Source of the DNA: Flavobacteriales bacterium
GTDB lineage: Bacteria > Bacteroidota > Bacteroidia > Flavobacteriales_F > PHOS-HE28
Length of the DNA stretch: 64,000 nucleotides
NCBI GenBank assembly: GCA_016788295.1
Contig: JAEUSY010000061.1
Coordinates: 124,001 to 188,000 of the forward strand
Direction of reading: 5' to 3'
Positions 1 to 10,600 of this stretch are shown piece after piece. The position numbers and the translations under genes were made by a program. Each line of letters starts with the position of its first letter. The stretch's first letter is position 1. A model generated the notes under the pieces. The model searched no databases. It was given only the letters and a program-made list of their open reading frames with translations, and had not been told where the DNA came from.

Positions 1-52
1 GTTCGGGCCGTTCCTCTCATCGAGTGGTCATTAATCACTGAACGTAGTTCAC

Positions 53-3000
53 ATGCATCTTTTTACACATGCCGCTCGTGCGGTTTCGCTTGCTTCGATC
101 TTCCTGTTCGCTGGTCAAGGTTTCACCCAAACCACTGGGCCATGGCGCTCGGCCGTTGAGGCAGAAGTGGCCGGCCGTGGCGTACGACGCATTTTTCCAT
201 CTCAATACAGAGTGCTCGAGGTGGATGTTCCCTCCCTCGGTGCACAGATGGATCAGGTTCGTGCCATTCAGGGTGCATCAGGGACAATGATGGTACCCAC
301 GCCCGAAGGAGGGCAGGAGCGCTTCCGCTACTGGGCGAACGAGGTGATGCATCCCGGGCTTGCGGAGCAGTTCCCGGAGATCCGCACCTTCAATGGTGAG
401 AGCATCGATCGTCCGGGTGTGTTGGCGAAGTTCGACCTTACTCCGCATGGGTTTCATGGCATGGTCATGGACCCCACGGACGGCTGGTGGTTCATCGACC
501 CATACTCCTTTGGTGATGCGTCGTCCTGTATCATTTACCGCAAGCAGCATTTCTCGAAGCAGCTACCAGAGGGGTTCAGCGCCTGTAGCTACGAGACCGT
601 GAATGATATTGAGGCCGCTGCTGAACAGACGCGCCAATGGATACAGGAAATGGGTGAGGAACGGGTTGGTGATTGCCAACGACGGACCTACCGTTTGGCC
701 TTGGCCTGCACAGGCGAATACGCCAACTTCCACGGCAGCAATACCACCAATAACAACAAGTCCTTTGCGCTCGCGGCAATGGTCACCACCATGAACCGCG
801 TGAACGCCCAGTTCGAACGGGATGCAACGCTTACCATGGTGCTTGTCCCGAACACCGATCTGCTGATCTACCTGAACGGGGCGACCGACCCGTACACCAA
901 CAACAATGGTGGCACCATGCTCGGTGAGAACCAGACCACGTGCAACAATGTGATCGGCTCCGCCAACTATGATATCGGTCACGTATTCAGCACAGGTGGT
1001 GGAGGCGTTGCTTATCTTAACAGCCCATGCAACAATAGCCTGAAGGCTGGTGGTGTAACGGGGTCCGGCGCACCTGTGGGCGACCCGTTCGATATTGACT
1101 ACGTGGCTCACGAGATGGGTCACCAGTACGGTGGCAACCATACCCAGAACAATAATTGCAACAGGGCAAGTGCCGCCGCATTCGAGCCCGGCAGCGCAAG
1201 TACCATCATGGGATATGCAGGTATTTGCTCTCCCAATGTGCAGAACAACTCCGACGCCTATTTCCATGGGTACAGTATGCAGGAGATGGCTGCGAACATC
1301 ACAACAGGCACCAGCAGTACCTGCCCCCAAGTGACTACATTGATCAATCAGGCACCCACTGCTAACGCTGGTGCCGACTATACTATTCCAAGGAGCACGC
1401 CATTCGTCCTCACCGCTGTTGGAAGCGACCCGAACAGTGGCAACGTGTTGACCTATTGCTGGGAGCAGATGAACAATCAGGTCTCTACCCAGCCCCCGGT
1501 AGCAACAGCCACCAGTGGTCCGAGCTTCCGGTCCTTCACTCCGTCCACGAGCCCGTTGCGTTATGTGCCGGCATTGAGCGCCGTCGTGGCTGGTACGACT
1601 CCGACCTGGGAAGTGCTCCCTAGTGTTGCTCGCACGTTGAACTTCCGGCTCACGGTTCGAGATAATGTGGCCGGTGGCGGTTGTAATGATCAGGACAATA
1701 TGGTTGTCACGGTCTCCGGAAGTGCAGGCCCCTTCCTGGTCACACAGCCCAATACGAACGTGTCCTGGCAAGGAACCTCTACGCAGACCATTACATGGGA
1801 CGTGGCCGCCACCAATGTTGCTCCGGTCAGCTGTGCGAATGTTGATATCCTGCTTTCCACGGATGGTGGGTTCACCTATCCTTTCACACTGATAACAGGC
1901 ACGCCCAACGATGGGACCCAGAACGTGGTGCTTCCTAACGTGGCCACCACCACTGCCCGCATCATGGTAAAGGCCAATGGCAATATTTTCTATGACATCT
2001 CCAACGTCAACTTCACGATAACTGTGCCTGTCACCCCGGACTATGGTGTGGTGGTACCCATAAGTTCAGTCAGTGCCTGTGCACCGAACAATGCGGTATT
2101 CGCCATACAGACCTCATCGGTAGCGGGTTACACGCAGCCCATTACCTTGGGCGTATCCGGTCTGCCATCAGGGTTTGTGGGTACGTTCAGTTCGAACCCG
2201 GTAACCCCGGGCGGTTCGTCGAACCTCACCATTTCCGGCACCCAGAACCAACTTCCGGGTTCTTACAACTTCAACCTCACAGCCACTTCCGCGAGTGGAA
2301 ATAGAACGGTCCCGCTCGCGCTGGTCATCGAATCGACACCGGGAAACGTGGTGCGCACGGCACCAGTGAACGGGGCCTCCAACGTATCCCCCGGCTCTGC
2401 ATTGACATGGAATGCCACGGCATCCGCCACTTCTTACGCATTGCAGATCGCAACGGATCCAGGTATGATCAATATTGTGGAGAGCGCCATGGGGATCACC
2501 GGGACATCCTACTCACCTGGCACGGCCAATACACCACAGACCACCTATTACTGGACCATTCAGGCTGTGAACAGCTGTGGGTTCGGGGTCTCCTCGTCAG
2601 CATGGTCGTTCACGACAGCGGCTTGTGTGCCGGTGCAGGTGCAGATAACGATCGATCAATATGGCAATGAGACCACCTGGCAAGTAGTGCAAGGTGCCAC
2701 AGTGGTGGCATCTGGAGGTCCATACGCTCAACTGCCGGCCAGCGGCACACAGGTTCAATCCCCTGTGGACCTATGTTTACCTGTGGGCTGCTACGAACTG
2801 AGGGTCTTCGACAGCTTTGGCGATGGCAACTGTTGCGCTTATGGCAATGGGTTCGTTCGTGTGGTGGATGGTATTGGGACCGTTCTTGCGAACGTGAGCC
2901 AGGATATCAACGTTGGTGCACCAGCAACGGTGCCCTTCTGTGTCGCAGCCGAGGTCAGGCTGAGTGCCAAGATGTTGTTGGAAGGTCCTTATGTTGCCGG

Positions 3001-3691
3001 ACAAGGTCTGATGCATGATTCTCTGCGGGTGCGTGGCCTACTGCCACTTACGGAGCCATATACCGCACTTGGGTTCGGTCAAATGGGCGGTGGAGGTGGA
3101 GAGGCAACTTCACCCTCAGTATTGTCTGTTGCCGGAAGCAACGCCATTGTGGATTGGGTGCGTGTGGAATTGCGTTCCGCTGGAAATAATGCTGTAGTCG
3201 TGGCCACGCGTCAAGCCTTGCTTCAACGGGATGGTGATGTGGTCGGTGTCGATGGCACTTCTCCGGTGGTCTTGAATGTTCCACCTGGCAATTATTACGT
3301 GGCAGTGCGCCACCGCAATCACCTGGGTTGCATGACCTTGCTCACGCGCACGTTGGGTACGGCCGCCACCTCTTTGGACCTTACCCTATCGGCTACAGCC
3401 ACCTTCGGTACAGAGGCACGCAAGGTATCAGGGGCGGTCATGGTCCTCTATGGTGGCAACGTCTTCCTGGACGAGAAGTTGGCATACACCAACCAGAACA
3501 ATGATCGTGACCCCATACTGTTAGCCATTGGAGGGGTGGTGCCAACGGCGACCATCGCGGGCTACAGGCAGGAGGACGTCAATATGGACGGTAACGTGAA
3601 GTACACAGGAGGTGGTAATGATCGCGACCCGATCTTGACGAACATTGGCGGCATTATTCCCACGAACGTTCGCTTGGAGCAGTTGCCATGA
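53..3691 (+). CDS. Secreted reprolysin-type zinc metalloprotease, multidomain
   Basis: A 1212-residue exported protease, probably cleaving extracellular protein. Residues 1-25 form a signal peptide ending near GQGFTQ. The catalytic zinc site is HEMGHQYGGNH at residues 353-363 (His353, Glu354, His357, His363), followed by a Met-turn-like TIMGYAG, as in reprolysin/M12B-type metzincins. A fibronectin type III-like module follows (about 766-855), then a Cys-containing module (about 860-960) that recurs in the 1634-residue protein at 7644. The C-terminal ~245 residues are a module shared with the lysyl oxidase-like protein at 5038, with two Asn/Asp-rich NNDRDPIL stretches. There is no canonical T9SS sorting domain. 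The stop overlaps the next start by four bases (ATGA), suggesting co-transcription. The protease call is firm; the substrate is unknown. Confidence 0.85.
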   Translation: MHLFTHAARAVSLASIFLFAGQGFTQTTGPWRSAVEAEVAGRGVRRIFPSQYRVLEVDVPSLGAQMDQVRAIQGASGTMMVPTPEGGQERFRYWANEVMHPGLAEQFPEIRTFNGESIDRPGVLAKFDLTPHGFHGMVMDPTDGWWFIDPYSFGDASSCIIYRKQHFSKQLPEGFSACSYETVNDIEAAAEQTRQWIQEMGEERVGDCQRRTYRLALACTGEYANFHGSNTTNNNKSFALAAMVTTMNRVNAQFERDATLTMVLVPNTDLLIYLNGATDPYTNNNGGTMLGENQTTCNNVIGSANYDIGHVFSTGGGGVAYLNSPCNNSLKAGGVTGSGAPVGDPFDIDYVAHEMGHQYGGNHTQNNNCNRASAAAFEPGSASTIMGYAGICSPNVQNNSDAYFHGYSMQEMAANITTGTSSTCPQVTTLINQAPTANAGADYTIPRSTPFVLTAVGSDPNSGNVLTYCWEQMNNQVSTQPPVATATSGPSFRSFTPSTSPLRYVPALSAVVAGTTPTWEVLPSVARTLNFRLTVRDNVAGGGCNDQDNMVVTVSGSAGPFLVTQPNTNVSWQGTSTQTITWDVAATNVAPVSCANVDILLSTDGGFTYPFTLITGTPNDGTQNVVLPNVATTTARIMVKANGNIFYDISNVNFTITVPVTPDYGVVVPISSVSACAPNNAVFAIQTSSVAGYTQPITLGVSGLPSGFVGTFSSNPVTPGGSSNLTISGTQNQLPGSYNFNLTATSASGNRTVPLALVIESTPGNVVRTAPVNGASNVSPGSALTWNATASATSYALQIATDPGMINIVESAMGITGTSYSPGTANTPQTTYYWTIQAVNSCGFGVSSSAWSFTTAACVPVQVQITIDQYGNETTWQVVQGATVVASGGPYAQLPASGTQVQSPVDLCLPVGCYELRVFDSFGDGNCCAYGNGFVRVVDGIGTVLANVSQDINVGAPATVPFCVAAEVRLSAKMLLEGPYVAGQGLMHDSLRVRGLLPLTEPYTALGFGQMGGGGGEATSPSVLSVAGSNAIVDWVRVELRSAGNNAVVVATRQALLQRDGDVVGVDGTSPVVLNVPPGNYYVAVRHRNHLGCMTLLTRTLGTAATSLDLTLSATATFGTEARKVSGAVMVLYGGNVFLDEKLAYTNQNNDRDPILLAIGGVVPTATIAGYRQEDVNMDGNVKYTGGGNDRDPILTNIGGIIPTNVRLEQLP

Positions 3692-4947
3692 TCGTGCGGT
3701 GGGGCATGCGATGTCTGATCGTCTTCCTGACAACAGTGGCCTGTGAGTTACACGCCCAGTTGTGGGAGATCTATGATATGAGCACGGCGGGTTTGCCAAG
3801 CAATACCATTAACGATATCGTTCAGGACCAGGATGGGGTCATCTGGGTCGGCACGGATTGGGGGCTTTGTAGGTACGCAGATGGTGCTTGGTCAGTTCAA
3901 CAGGCAGGCGCCAGTGGGCTCTCTGGTAACGAGGTGACCTGTTTGGCTGTTGATTCGGCGAACAGGCTTTGGGTCGGTACCAACGTGAACGGTATCTCTA
4001 TTATGGATGATGGGGATTGGACATACCTGAATAATGGCAATAGCCCGATCGCTACCGAAGGGGTTAAACACATCCATCATGATCATAGGGGGTGGGTGTG
4101 GGTGAGCACAGAACTTGGACTGTACTGCCTTACCGGTGAGGAATGGCGGCGCTATGACAATACGCCCGAGAGTTATGGGGGCTTCACGTTATTCGGGCCC
4201 AACGTGCGTGCAGTGGATGTGCGTGAGGATGGTCTCGTGGCAGTGGCCACCATGAACGCTGGTCTGACCTATATCACCGAAACGGAATTCATTTTCTACA
4301 CGGCTGCGAACAGTGGTTTTCCGGACAATTCCATGAACGATGTGGCAATTGATGCGAACGGTGATCGATGGTTGGCTTGCCCATCAGGTGGGTTGATCTG
4401 GCATGCGACCTCGTTCCTGGGTGGCCCGATCTTTCAATACAACACGCTTACCGCCGGCTTTCCGAACAATACCATGCTCTGCATTGATATAGACGATATG
4501 GGACGTAAGCTGCTCGGTTCTGAGAATTCCGGGATTATCATTTTTGAGGGTCTGGGTAGCTTTTCGGTCATGAACCAAGCGAACTCTGGCCTTCCTTCAG
4601 ATCAGGTCCGTTGCCTGATGGTCGATAGTGCTGGCGTGATCTGGGCAGGCACCAATGCTGGAGTGGCTCGGTTCGATCCGGGAACGGGTCTTATTGACCG
4701 TTCGATACTTAAGTGTGGCATAGCATACCCCAATCCAACCAGTGATGTGCTGCATGTGCAACCAGGTGTGGCAGAGAGCCTTGTCCAATGGCAATTGATC
4801 GATGATCTGGGGCGCGTTGTGCGGCATGGTATGGCCAGTGGTCATGCCACATTCTCGTTGGAGATGTACTCCTTGTCTTCGGGTCCCTACCTATTGCGCT
4901 TGCTGTCTACCGACCGGACCGAGACGCTCCGCGTCGTTAGGAACTGA
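3688..4947 (+). CDS. T9SS-exported beta-propeller protein (two-component-regulator propeller repeats)
   Basis: A 419-residue protein with a short signal peptide (ends near CELHAQ). It carries repeated blades of the form GLPSNTINDIVQDQDGVIWVGT and GLPSDQVRCLMVDSAGVIWAGT, typical of the ligand-binding propeller of hybrid sensor kinases, but no kinase or other cytoplasmic domain follows. Residues about 340-419 are a T9SS type A sorting domain beginning AYPNPTSDVL. It is therefore predicted to be a secreted or surface-attached propeller, not a signalling receptor. It overlaps the upstream protease stop by four bases. The ligand is unknown. Confidence 0.8.
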   Translation: MIVRWGMRCLIVFLTTVACELHAQLWEIYDMSTAGLPSNTINDIVQDQDGVIWVGTDWGLCRYADGAWSVQQAGASGLSGNEVTCLAVDSANRLWVGTNVNGISIMDDGDWTYLNNGNSPIATEGVKHIHHDHRGWVWVSTELGLYCLTGEEWRRYDNTPESYGGFTLFGPNVRAVDVREDGLVAVATMNAGLTYITETEFIFYTAANSGFPDNSMNDVAIDANGDRWLACPSGGLIWHATSFLGGPIFQYNTLTAGFPNNTMLCIDIDDMGRKLLGSENSGIIIFEGLGSFSVMNQANSGLPSDQVRCLMVDSAGVIWAGTNAGVARFDPGTGLIDRSILKCGIAYPNPTSDVLHVQPGVAESLVQWQLIDDLGRVVRHGMASGHATFSLEMYSLSSGPYLLRLLSTDRTETLRVVRN

Positions 4948-5037
4948 AGGGTTATCCATCTTTGGAAGTTGACGCCGGCTTGCGGACCCGGTATATTGCC
5001 GTGCAATTTGCTCAGGCACCAACCTTACTGATCGTTC

Positions 5038-7596
5038 ATGATGAAACGTTACCTTCTGGCATTTACGGCTCTTGTTCAGCTGCTTTCGAACGTGGCGCTC
5101 GGCCAATGCTCACTGACCAATGCGACCAGCTGTGTGTGCCGCACTTCAGGCCAGACCACATGCGACCTTAAGCCTGATATCACCATCTCTTGGGCCGCTT
5201 TACAGGGTTACCTCAGCGGTCCGAATGAGAACCCTCAGACCGGGACCCAGGCCGGTCGCCTAAAGATCTCCGGGTCTACACCGAACATCGGTTATGGCCC
5301 ATTGGAAGTGCGCACCGCGGATCAGGCAGGTCTGCGTCACTTCGTTTGTGGGACCGATACGTTCACCGTTGGTGGACAGACCGGATTCAGCTGCCCCAAT
5401 GGACAGAATCCCAAGCAGATCATTTTCCAGCAGGTATACCGTAAACAGGGGAATGCCATGGTGCGTAATGAGCGGATGGCTGGAAGTATGACCTACCATT
5501 CGGCCCATAGCCACTACCATGTGAACGATTGGACGACAATGGACCTGAAGCTCCAGGATCCCTCGGAGCCGGATCCCCGTAAGTGGCCCACAGTGGCCTC
5601 GGGTGCCAAGATCGGCTTCTGCCTGATGGATTATGGTGCATGTAGCACCTATCCCGGCCACTGCCGCACCTCGCAAGAATACAATGGCGGAACCGCACTG
5701 AACTCCAGTTCCAATTTCCCGAATTATGGCCTGTATGGCAACTATGGATGTGGGACCAATGTCCAAGGTATTTCGGTTGGTAGGACCGATATCTACAGCG
5801 AGAACCTAGACATGATGTGGATCAACGTAATGGACGGTTTGTGTAACGGGAATTATTGGATCGTTGCTGAAGCGGACCCAACGAACGTATTCGTTGAGGA
5901 GAACGATGATAACAACTACACGGCGATACCGTTCTCCATGACCATGCAGCGTCCTGCGGGCAGCGGAGGATCTGCGAGTATTCTTGCACCGAACGGTCTT
6001 CGTGCCATCACCGGGTCCTCAGTGCGGTTGACGGCAACGCCCGGATACAGTTATTTATGGAGCAACGGTGCGACCACGCGGTCAATTGACGTCACTCAAG
6101 CAGGAACCTACAGCGTGACCGTCACGGCTCCCTGTGGAAGTCTAACCTCTTCTGCTGTCAACGTCTCCTTCGAAGCTCCTTTGGCGCCACCTACCGGGAC
6201 TGGTGCCACGGTGGTCGGGCCGGCAAGCGCTTCACTTTCCGCAGTTGGGCAAGGCACTGAACTGCTATGGTACAATGCTCCTACCGGCGGTACAGTTGTT
6301 GGCACCGGATCACAGTTCCAAACCCCGGTCATATCCAGCACCACGGACTACTATGTGTCCACGCGATCGGTTTCGCCCGGGGTCAATACCTACGGTGCTA
6401 AAACCGACCGTACAGGAACCACGCAGTTGACCAATAGCGCGCGTCAATGGCTCATTTTCAATGCAACTGAGCCGTTTGAACTGGCTTCGGTGAAGGTCTA
6501 TGCAGCGAACAATGGGGACCGGCATTTCGTGCTGAAGGACAACGTGGGCAATGTGATCGAAGAGCGCTACGTCTACGTTCCGACCGGTACACAACGCGTG
6601 CAGTTGAACATGAAGGTACCTGCGGGTACAGGGCACATGATCACTGCCTATGATGACAATACGGAGATCGTCATCGACCTTCATCGCGACGATAGTGGTG
6701 TGAGCTATCCCTACCCGGTTGGTGGCGGACTAGGGAGCATCACGGGTAGCACTGGAGGTTCGTCGTTCTACTATTATCTCTACGATTGGGAGGTGAAGAC
6801 ACCGGACCTGGTGCGTGAAAGTCCCCGCAGTTTGGTCACTGCTTCTGTGACCGAGGGCGTGGTGCTTGATCTTGAGCTGATGCTCCAAGGGCCCTACGAT
6901 CTGGGCACTGGGCGCATGAACGACAACCTTCGCACATTGGGATTGATACCGTCCATTGAACCGTTCACTGCATTGGGTTTTGTGCACGCTGGTGGAGGAG
7001 GAGGGGAGACCCTTTCTCCAGGTCTGCTTGCTGTAACTGGTGATGAGGCCGTTGTGGATTGGGTTCTGGTCGAATTGCGGAACGCTAACCAACCATCGCA
7101 GGTGATGGCGACCAAAAGCTGTATTGTTACAAGGGCGGGTCAAGTGTATTCCACCACAGGTTCTTTGCCCCGGTTCTCAGTGTTGAACGGCAACTATTTT
7201 GTTTCCGTGCGTCATCGTAATCACTTGGGTTGCATGACCGCTACAGCGCTGCCTTTGACCGCCTTGCCAATGAACATAGACCTGAAGCAGCCTTCGACCG
7301 CAGTGCATGGTACGGAGGCACGCAGACTGGACTCGAATGGTGTGGCCATGCTCTGGGCCGGTAATACCAGGATGGACGACCGTTCGATGTACACCGGTCA
7401 GAATAACGACAGAGACCCGATTTTGGCCGCCGTAGGTGGTGTGGTGCCAACCAATACCGCCAGCGGATATCTTTCGGCGGATACGAACCTCGATGGTGTT
7501 GTCAAATACACCGGTGGTGGTAACGATCGAGACATCATCTTGAACAACATAGGAGGGGTCATCCCTACGAACATCCGCATAGAGCAGCTCCCCTAA
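5038..7596 (+). CDS. Secreted lysyl oxidase-like copper amine oxidase with Ig-like and shared C-terminal modules
   Basis: An 852-residue exported protein (signal peptide about 1-22). Residues about 80-310 match the lysyl oxidase catalytic domain. The copper-site cluster HSAHSHYH lies at 154-161. Lys191 in SGAKIGFCLMD and Tyr253 in GRTDIYSENLD align by eye with the lysine and tyrosine that form the LTQ cofactor in animal lysyl oxidases. The domain closes with an AEADPTNVFVEENDDNN stretch like the animal proteins. An Ig-like domain (about 320-380, SYLWSNGATT) and further beta modules follow. The last ~240 residues are the same module that ends the protease at 53. Expected activity is oxidative deamination of lysyl or other amines outside the cell. 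The start could be Met1 or Met2. Confidence 0.78.
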   Translation: MMKRYLLAFTALVQLLSNVALGQCSLTNATSCVCRTSGQTTCDLKPDITISWAALQGYLSGPNENPQTGTQAGRLKISGSTPNIGYGPLEVRTADQAGLRHFVCGTDTFTVGGQTGFSCPNGQNPKQIIFQQVYRKQGNAMVRNERMAGSMTYHSAHSHYHVNDWTTMDLKLQDPSEPDPRKWPTVASGAKIGFCLMDYGACSTYPGHCRTSQEYNGGTALNSSSNFPNYGLYGNYGCGTNVQGISVGRTDIYSENLDMMWINVMDGLCNGNYWIVAEADPTNVFVEENDDNNYTAIPFSMTMQRPAGSGGSASILAPNGLRAITGSSVRLTATPGYSYLWSNGATTRSIDVTQAGTYSVTVTAPCGSLTSSAVNVSFEAPLAPPTGTGATVVGPASASLSAVGQGTELLWYNAPTGGTVVGTGSQFQTPVISSTTDYYVSTRSVSPGVNTYGAKTDRTGTTQLTNSARQWLIFNATEPFELASVKVYAANNGDRHFVLKDNVGNVIEERYVYVPTGTQRVQLNMKVPAGTGHMITAYDDNTEIVIDLHRDDSGVSYPYPVGGGLGSITGSTGGSSFYYYLYDWEVKTPDLVRESPRSLVTASVTEGVVLDLELMLQGPYDLGTGRMNDNLRTLGLIPSIEPFTALGFVHAGGGGGETLSPGLLAVTGDEAVVDWVLVELRNANQPSQVMATKSCIVTRAGQVYSTTGSLPRFSVLNGNYFVSVRHRNHLGCMTATALPLTALPMNIDLKQPSTAVHGTEARRLDSNGVAMLWAGNTRMDDRSMYTGQNNDRDPILAAVGGVVPTNTASGYLSADTNLDGVVKYTGGGNDRDIILNNIGGVIPTNIRIEQLP

Positions 7597-7643
7597 CGAT
7601 CTTTCAGACCCAGACCCATTCACTACCTCTACCGACCAAGACC

Positions 7644-10600
7644 ATGTTCCGAAACCTCCGTAGTATGACCCTTGCAAGGGTCGCAGGCACGTTCCTGCTT
7701 GCCCTTGGGGCCACAAGCGCCTGGGCGCAACCTGGCGATGTCAATCGCATCGACATTCGATTGGTACAATCTGGTGCCAATCAGTTGGAGGTTCAGCTTC
7801 GTCCGAACAATCAATGGACAGAGACTGATGGGGTGGTGAACCTCACCTTTGCATTGCGGTGGCAGACTTCCACAGGTGCAACGATCAGTGGTCTGGCCAA
7901 TCTTTCGCAGTCCGACCCCTGTTTTCAAGCTGGTATACCACTTGCCTATAACCCAGGCATTGTCAACGTGGACGCTAACGGCTTCCGTTATCGTGGATTC
8001 AATGCCAATGGAGCCGGTTGGGACCCTGCTGATGGGTGCTCCTATGCGGCCAACACCTGGCATACCTACGCTCGCATGAACGTGTCCAACCTTACTGGGT
8101 GCGGGTTGTTCGAAGTAGTGGTGTCCGATGCCTTCACTGCAGCCAACAATACCAATTGGTTCATTAGCCTAGGTGGTACGAACGTCACGGCCAATTCCCA
8201 AGTGATCGGCCCAGGTGTTCAGTTGGGCGCCTGCAATGCCGATTGCCTGGGGGTGATCGGAGGTACAGCCCTGCCTGGTACGCCTTGCAACGACAATAAC
8301 CCTTGTACGATCAATGATGTGTACACCGGTACGGCCCCCAACTGCGGTTGCGCTGGTACTCCGGTGAGCGGTCCTTCGATCACCGCCGCAGGTAGCAATA
8401 GCCCTATCTGCGCCGGTTCCACACTGAACTTGAACGCTTCGGCCACCGGTTCCGGTACTATTACATACAGCTGGACCGGTCCGAACGGTTTTTCCGCCCC
8501 GAATACCCAGAATCCGTCCATTACGAACGCAACCACTGCAGCCACGGGTACTTACACGGTCACGGCCTCGAACGGTTGCGGTACCAATGCGACCCAGAAT
8601 GTCAGCGTGACCGTGACGGCCGCCCCGAGCGTCGGTACGCTCAGCGGCAACCAAGCGATCTGCGTAGGCGGTAGCACCACCTTCACCAGCACTGTGGGTG
8701 GCGGAACGTGGAGCAGCGGCAACACAGGTGTTGCCACGATCAACCCGACCACGGGTGCGATCAGCGGAGTATCTGCCGGTTCCACCACGATGACCTACAC
8801 GGTGGCTGGCACGGGCGGATGCTCTGATGCGACCGCCACGCGCACGGTGACGGTTACAGCCGCTCCGAGCGCTGGTACCCTCAGTGGTACGCAGGCGATC
8901 TGCGTAGGTGGCAGCACCACCTTCAGCAGCACGGTGACCGGCGGTACCTGGAGCAGCGGTAACACGGGTGTTGCCACGATCAACCCGACCACGGGTGCGA
9001 TCAGCGGAGTAACAGCAGGTTCCACGACCATGACCTATACAGTTGCCGGTACGGGCGGGTGCGCCAATGCGACCGCCACGCGCACGGTGACGGTTACGGC
9101 CGCTCCGAGCGCTGGTACCCTCAGTGGTACGCAGGCGATCTGCGTAGGTGGCAGCACGACCTTCAGCAGCACGGTGACCGGCGGTACTTGGAGCAGCGGT
9201 AACACGGGTGTTGCCACGATCAACCCGACCACAGGTGCGATCAGCGGAGTATCTGCTGGCTCCACCACGATGACCTACACGGTGGCTGGCACCGGCGGAT
9301 GCTCGGATGCGACCGCCACGCGCACGGTAACTGTAACGGCTACCACAAGCAACACCACCACGGAGAGCGCCTGTGACAGTTATACCTGGATCGAGAACGG
9401 GGTGACTTACTCGCAAAGTGGAACTTACACCGTGGTGAACGGTTGCAACACCGAGATCCTGGTGCTTACCATCACTCAGAGCACGAGCAATACCACTACG
9501 CTCACCCAGTGCGACAGCTACACATGGCCCGTGAATGGTCAGACCTACACACAAAGCGGCACTTATACCAGCGTGAATGGTTGTGCCACGGAAGTCCTGG
9601 TGCTGACGATCGTAACGAGCACAAACAACACCACCACCGTGACCGAGTGCGACAGCTATACGTGGAACGTGAACGGTGTTACCTACACCCAGAGCGGAAC
9701 ATACACCAGCGTGAGCGGCTGCGGCACCCAGACCCTGGTGCTGACGATCACCCCGAGCACGAACAACACCACCACGGTGAGCGAGTGCGACAGCTACACC
9801 TGGTCCGTGAACGGAACGACCTACACGCAGAGCGGTACCTACACCAGTGTAACGGGTTGCGCTACGGAGACCTTGGTGCTGACGATCACCCCGAGCACGA
9901 ACAACACCACGACGGTGAGCGAGTGCGACAGCTACACCTGGTCCGTGAACGGAACCACCTACACGCAGAGCGGTACCTACACGAGCGTGAACGGTTGCGC
10001 CACGGAGACCCTGGTGCTGACCATCCTCACCGGTGGTACCAACACCACCACGGAGAGCGCTTGCGACAGCTACACCTGGAGCGTGAACGGCACCACCTAC
10101 ACGCAGAGCGGCACCTATACCAGCGTAACGGGTTGCAGCACGGAGATCCTCGTTCTGACGATCATCCCGAGCACGAACAACACCATTACGGTGAGCGAGT
10201 GCGACAGCTACACTTGGGCCGTGAACGGCACCACCTACACGCAGAGCGGTACCTACACCAGCGTGAACGGTTGCGCCACGGAGACCCTGGTGCTGACGAT
10301 CACCCCGAGCACGAACAACACCACCACGGTGAGCGAGTGCAATAGCTACACCTGGGCCGTGAACGGAACGACCTATACCCAGAGCGGCACCTACACGAGC
10401 GTGAACGGTTGCGCCACGGAGACCCTGGTGCTGACCATCCTCACCGGTGGTACCAACACCACCACGGAGAGCGCTTGCGACAGCTACACCTGGAGCGTGA
10501 ACGGCACCACCTACACGCAGAGCGGTACCTATACCAGCGTAACGGGTTGCAGCACGGAGATCCTCGTTCTGACGATCATCCCGAGCACGAACAACACCAC

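Noticed and set aside
563-1771. 402-codon antisense frame over the metalloprotease
   Set aside because: No signal, start context or domain; the sense gene has an intact zinc site.
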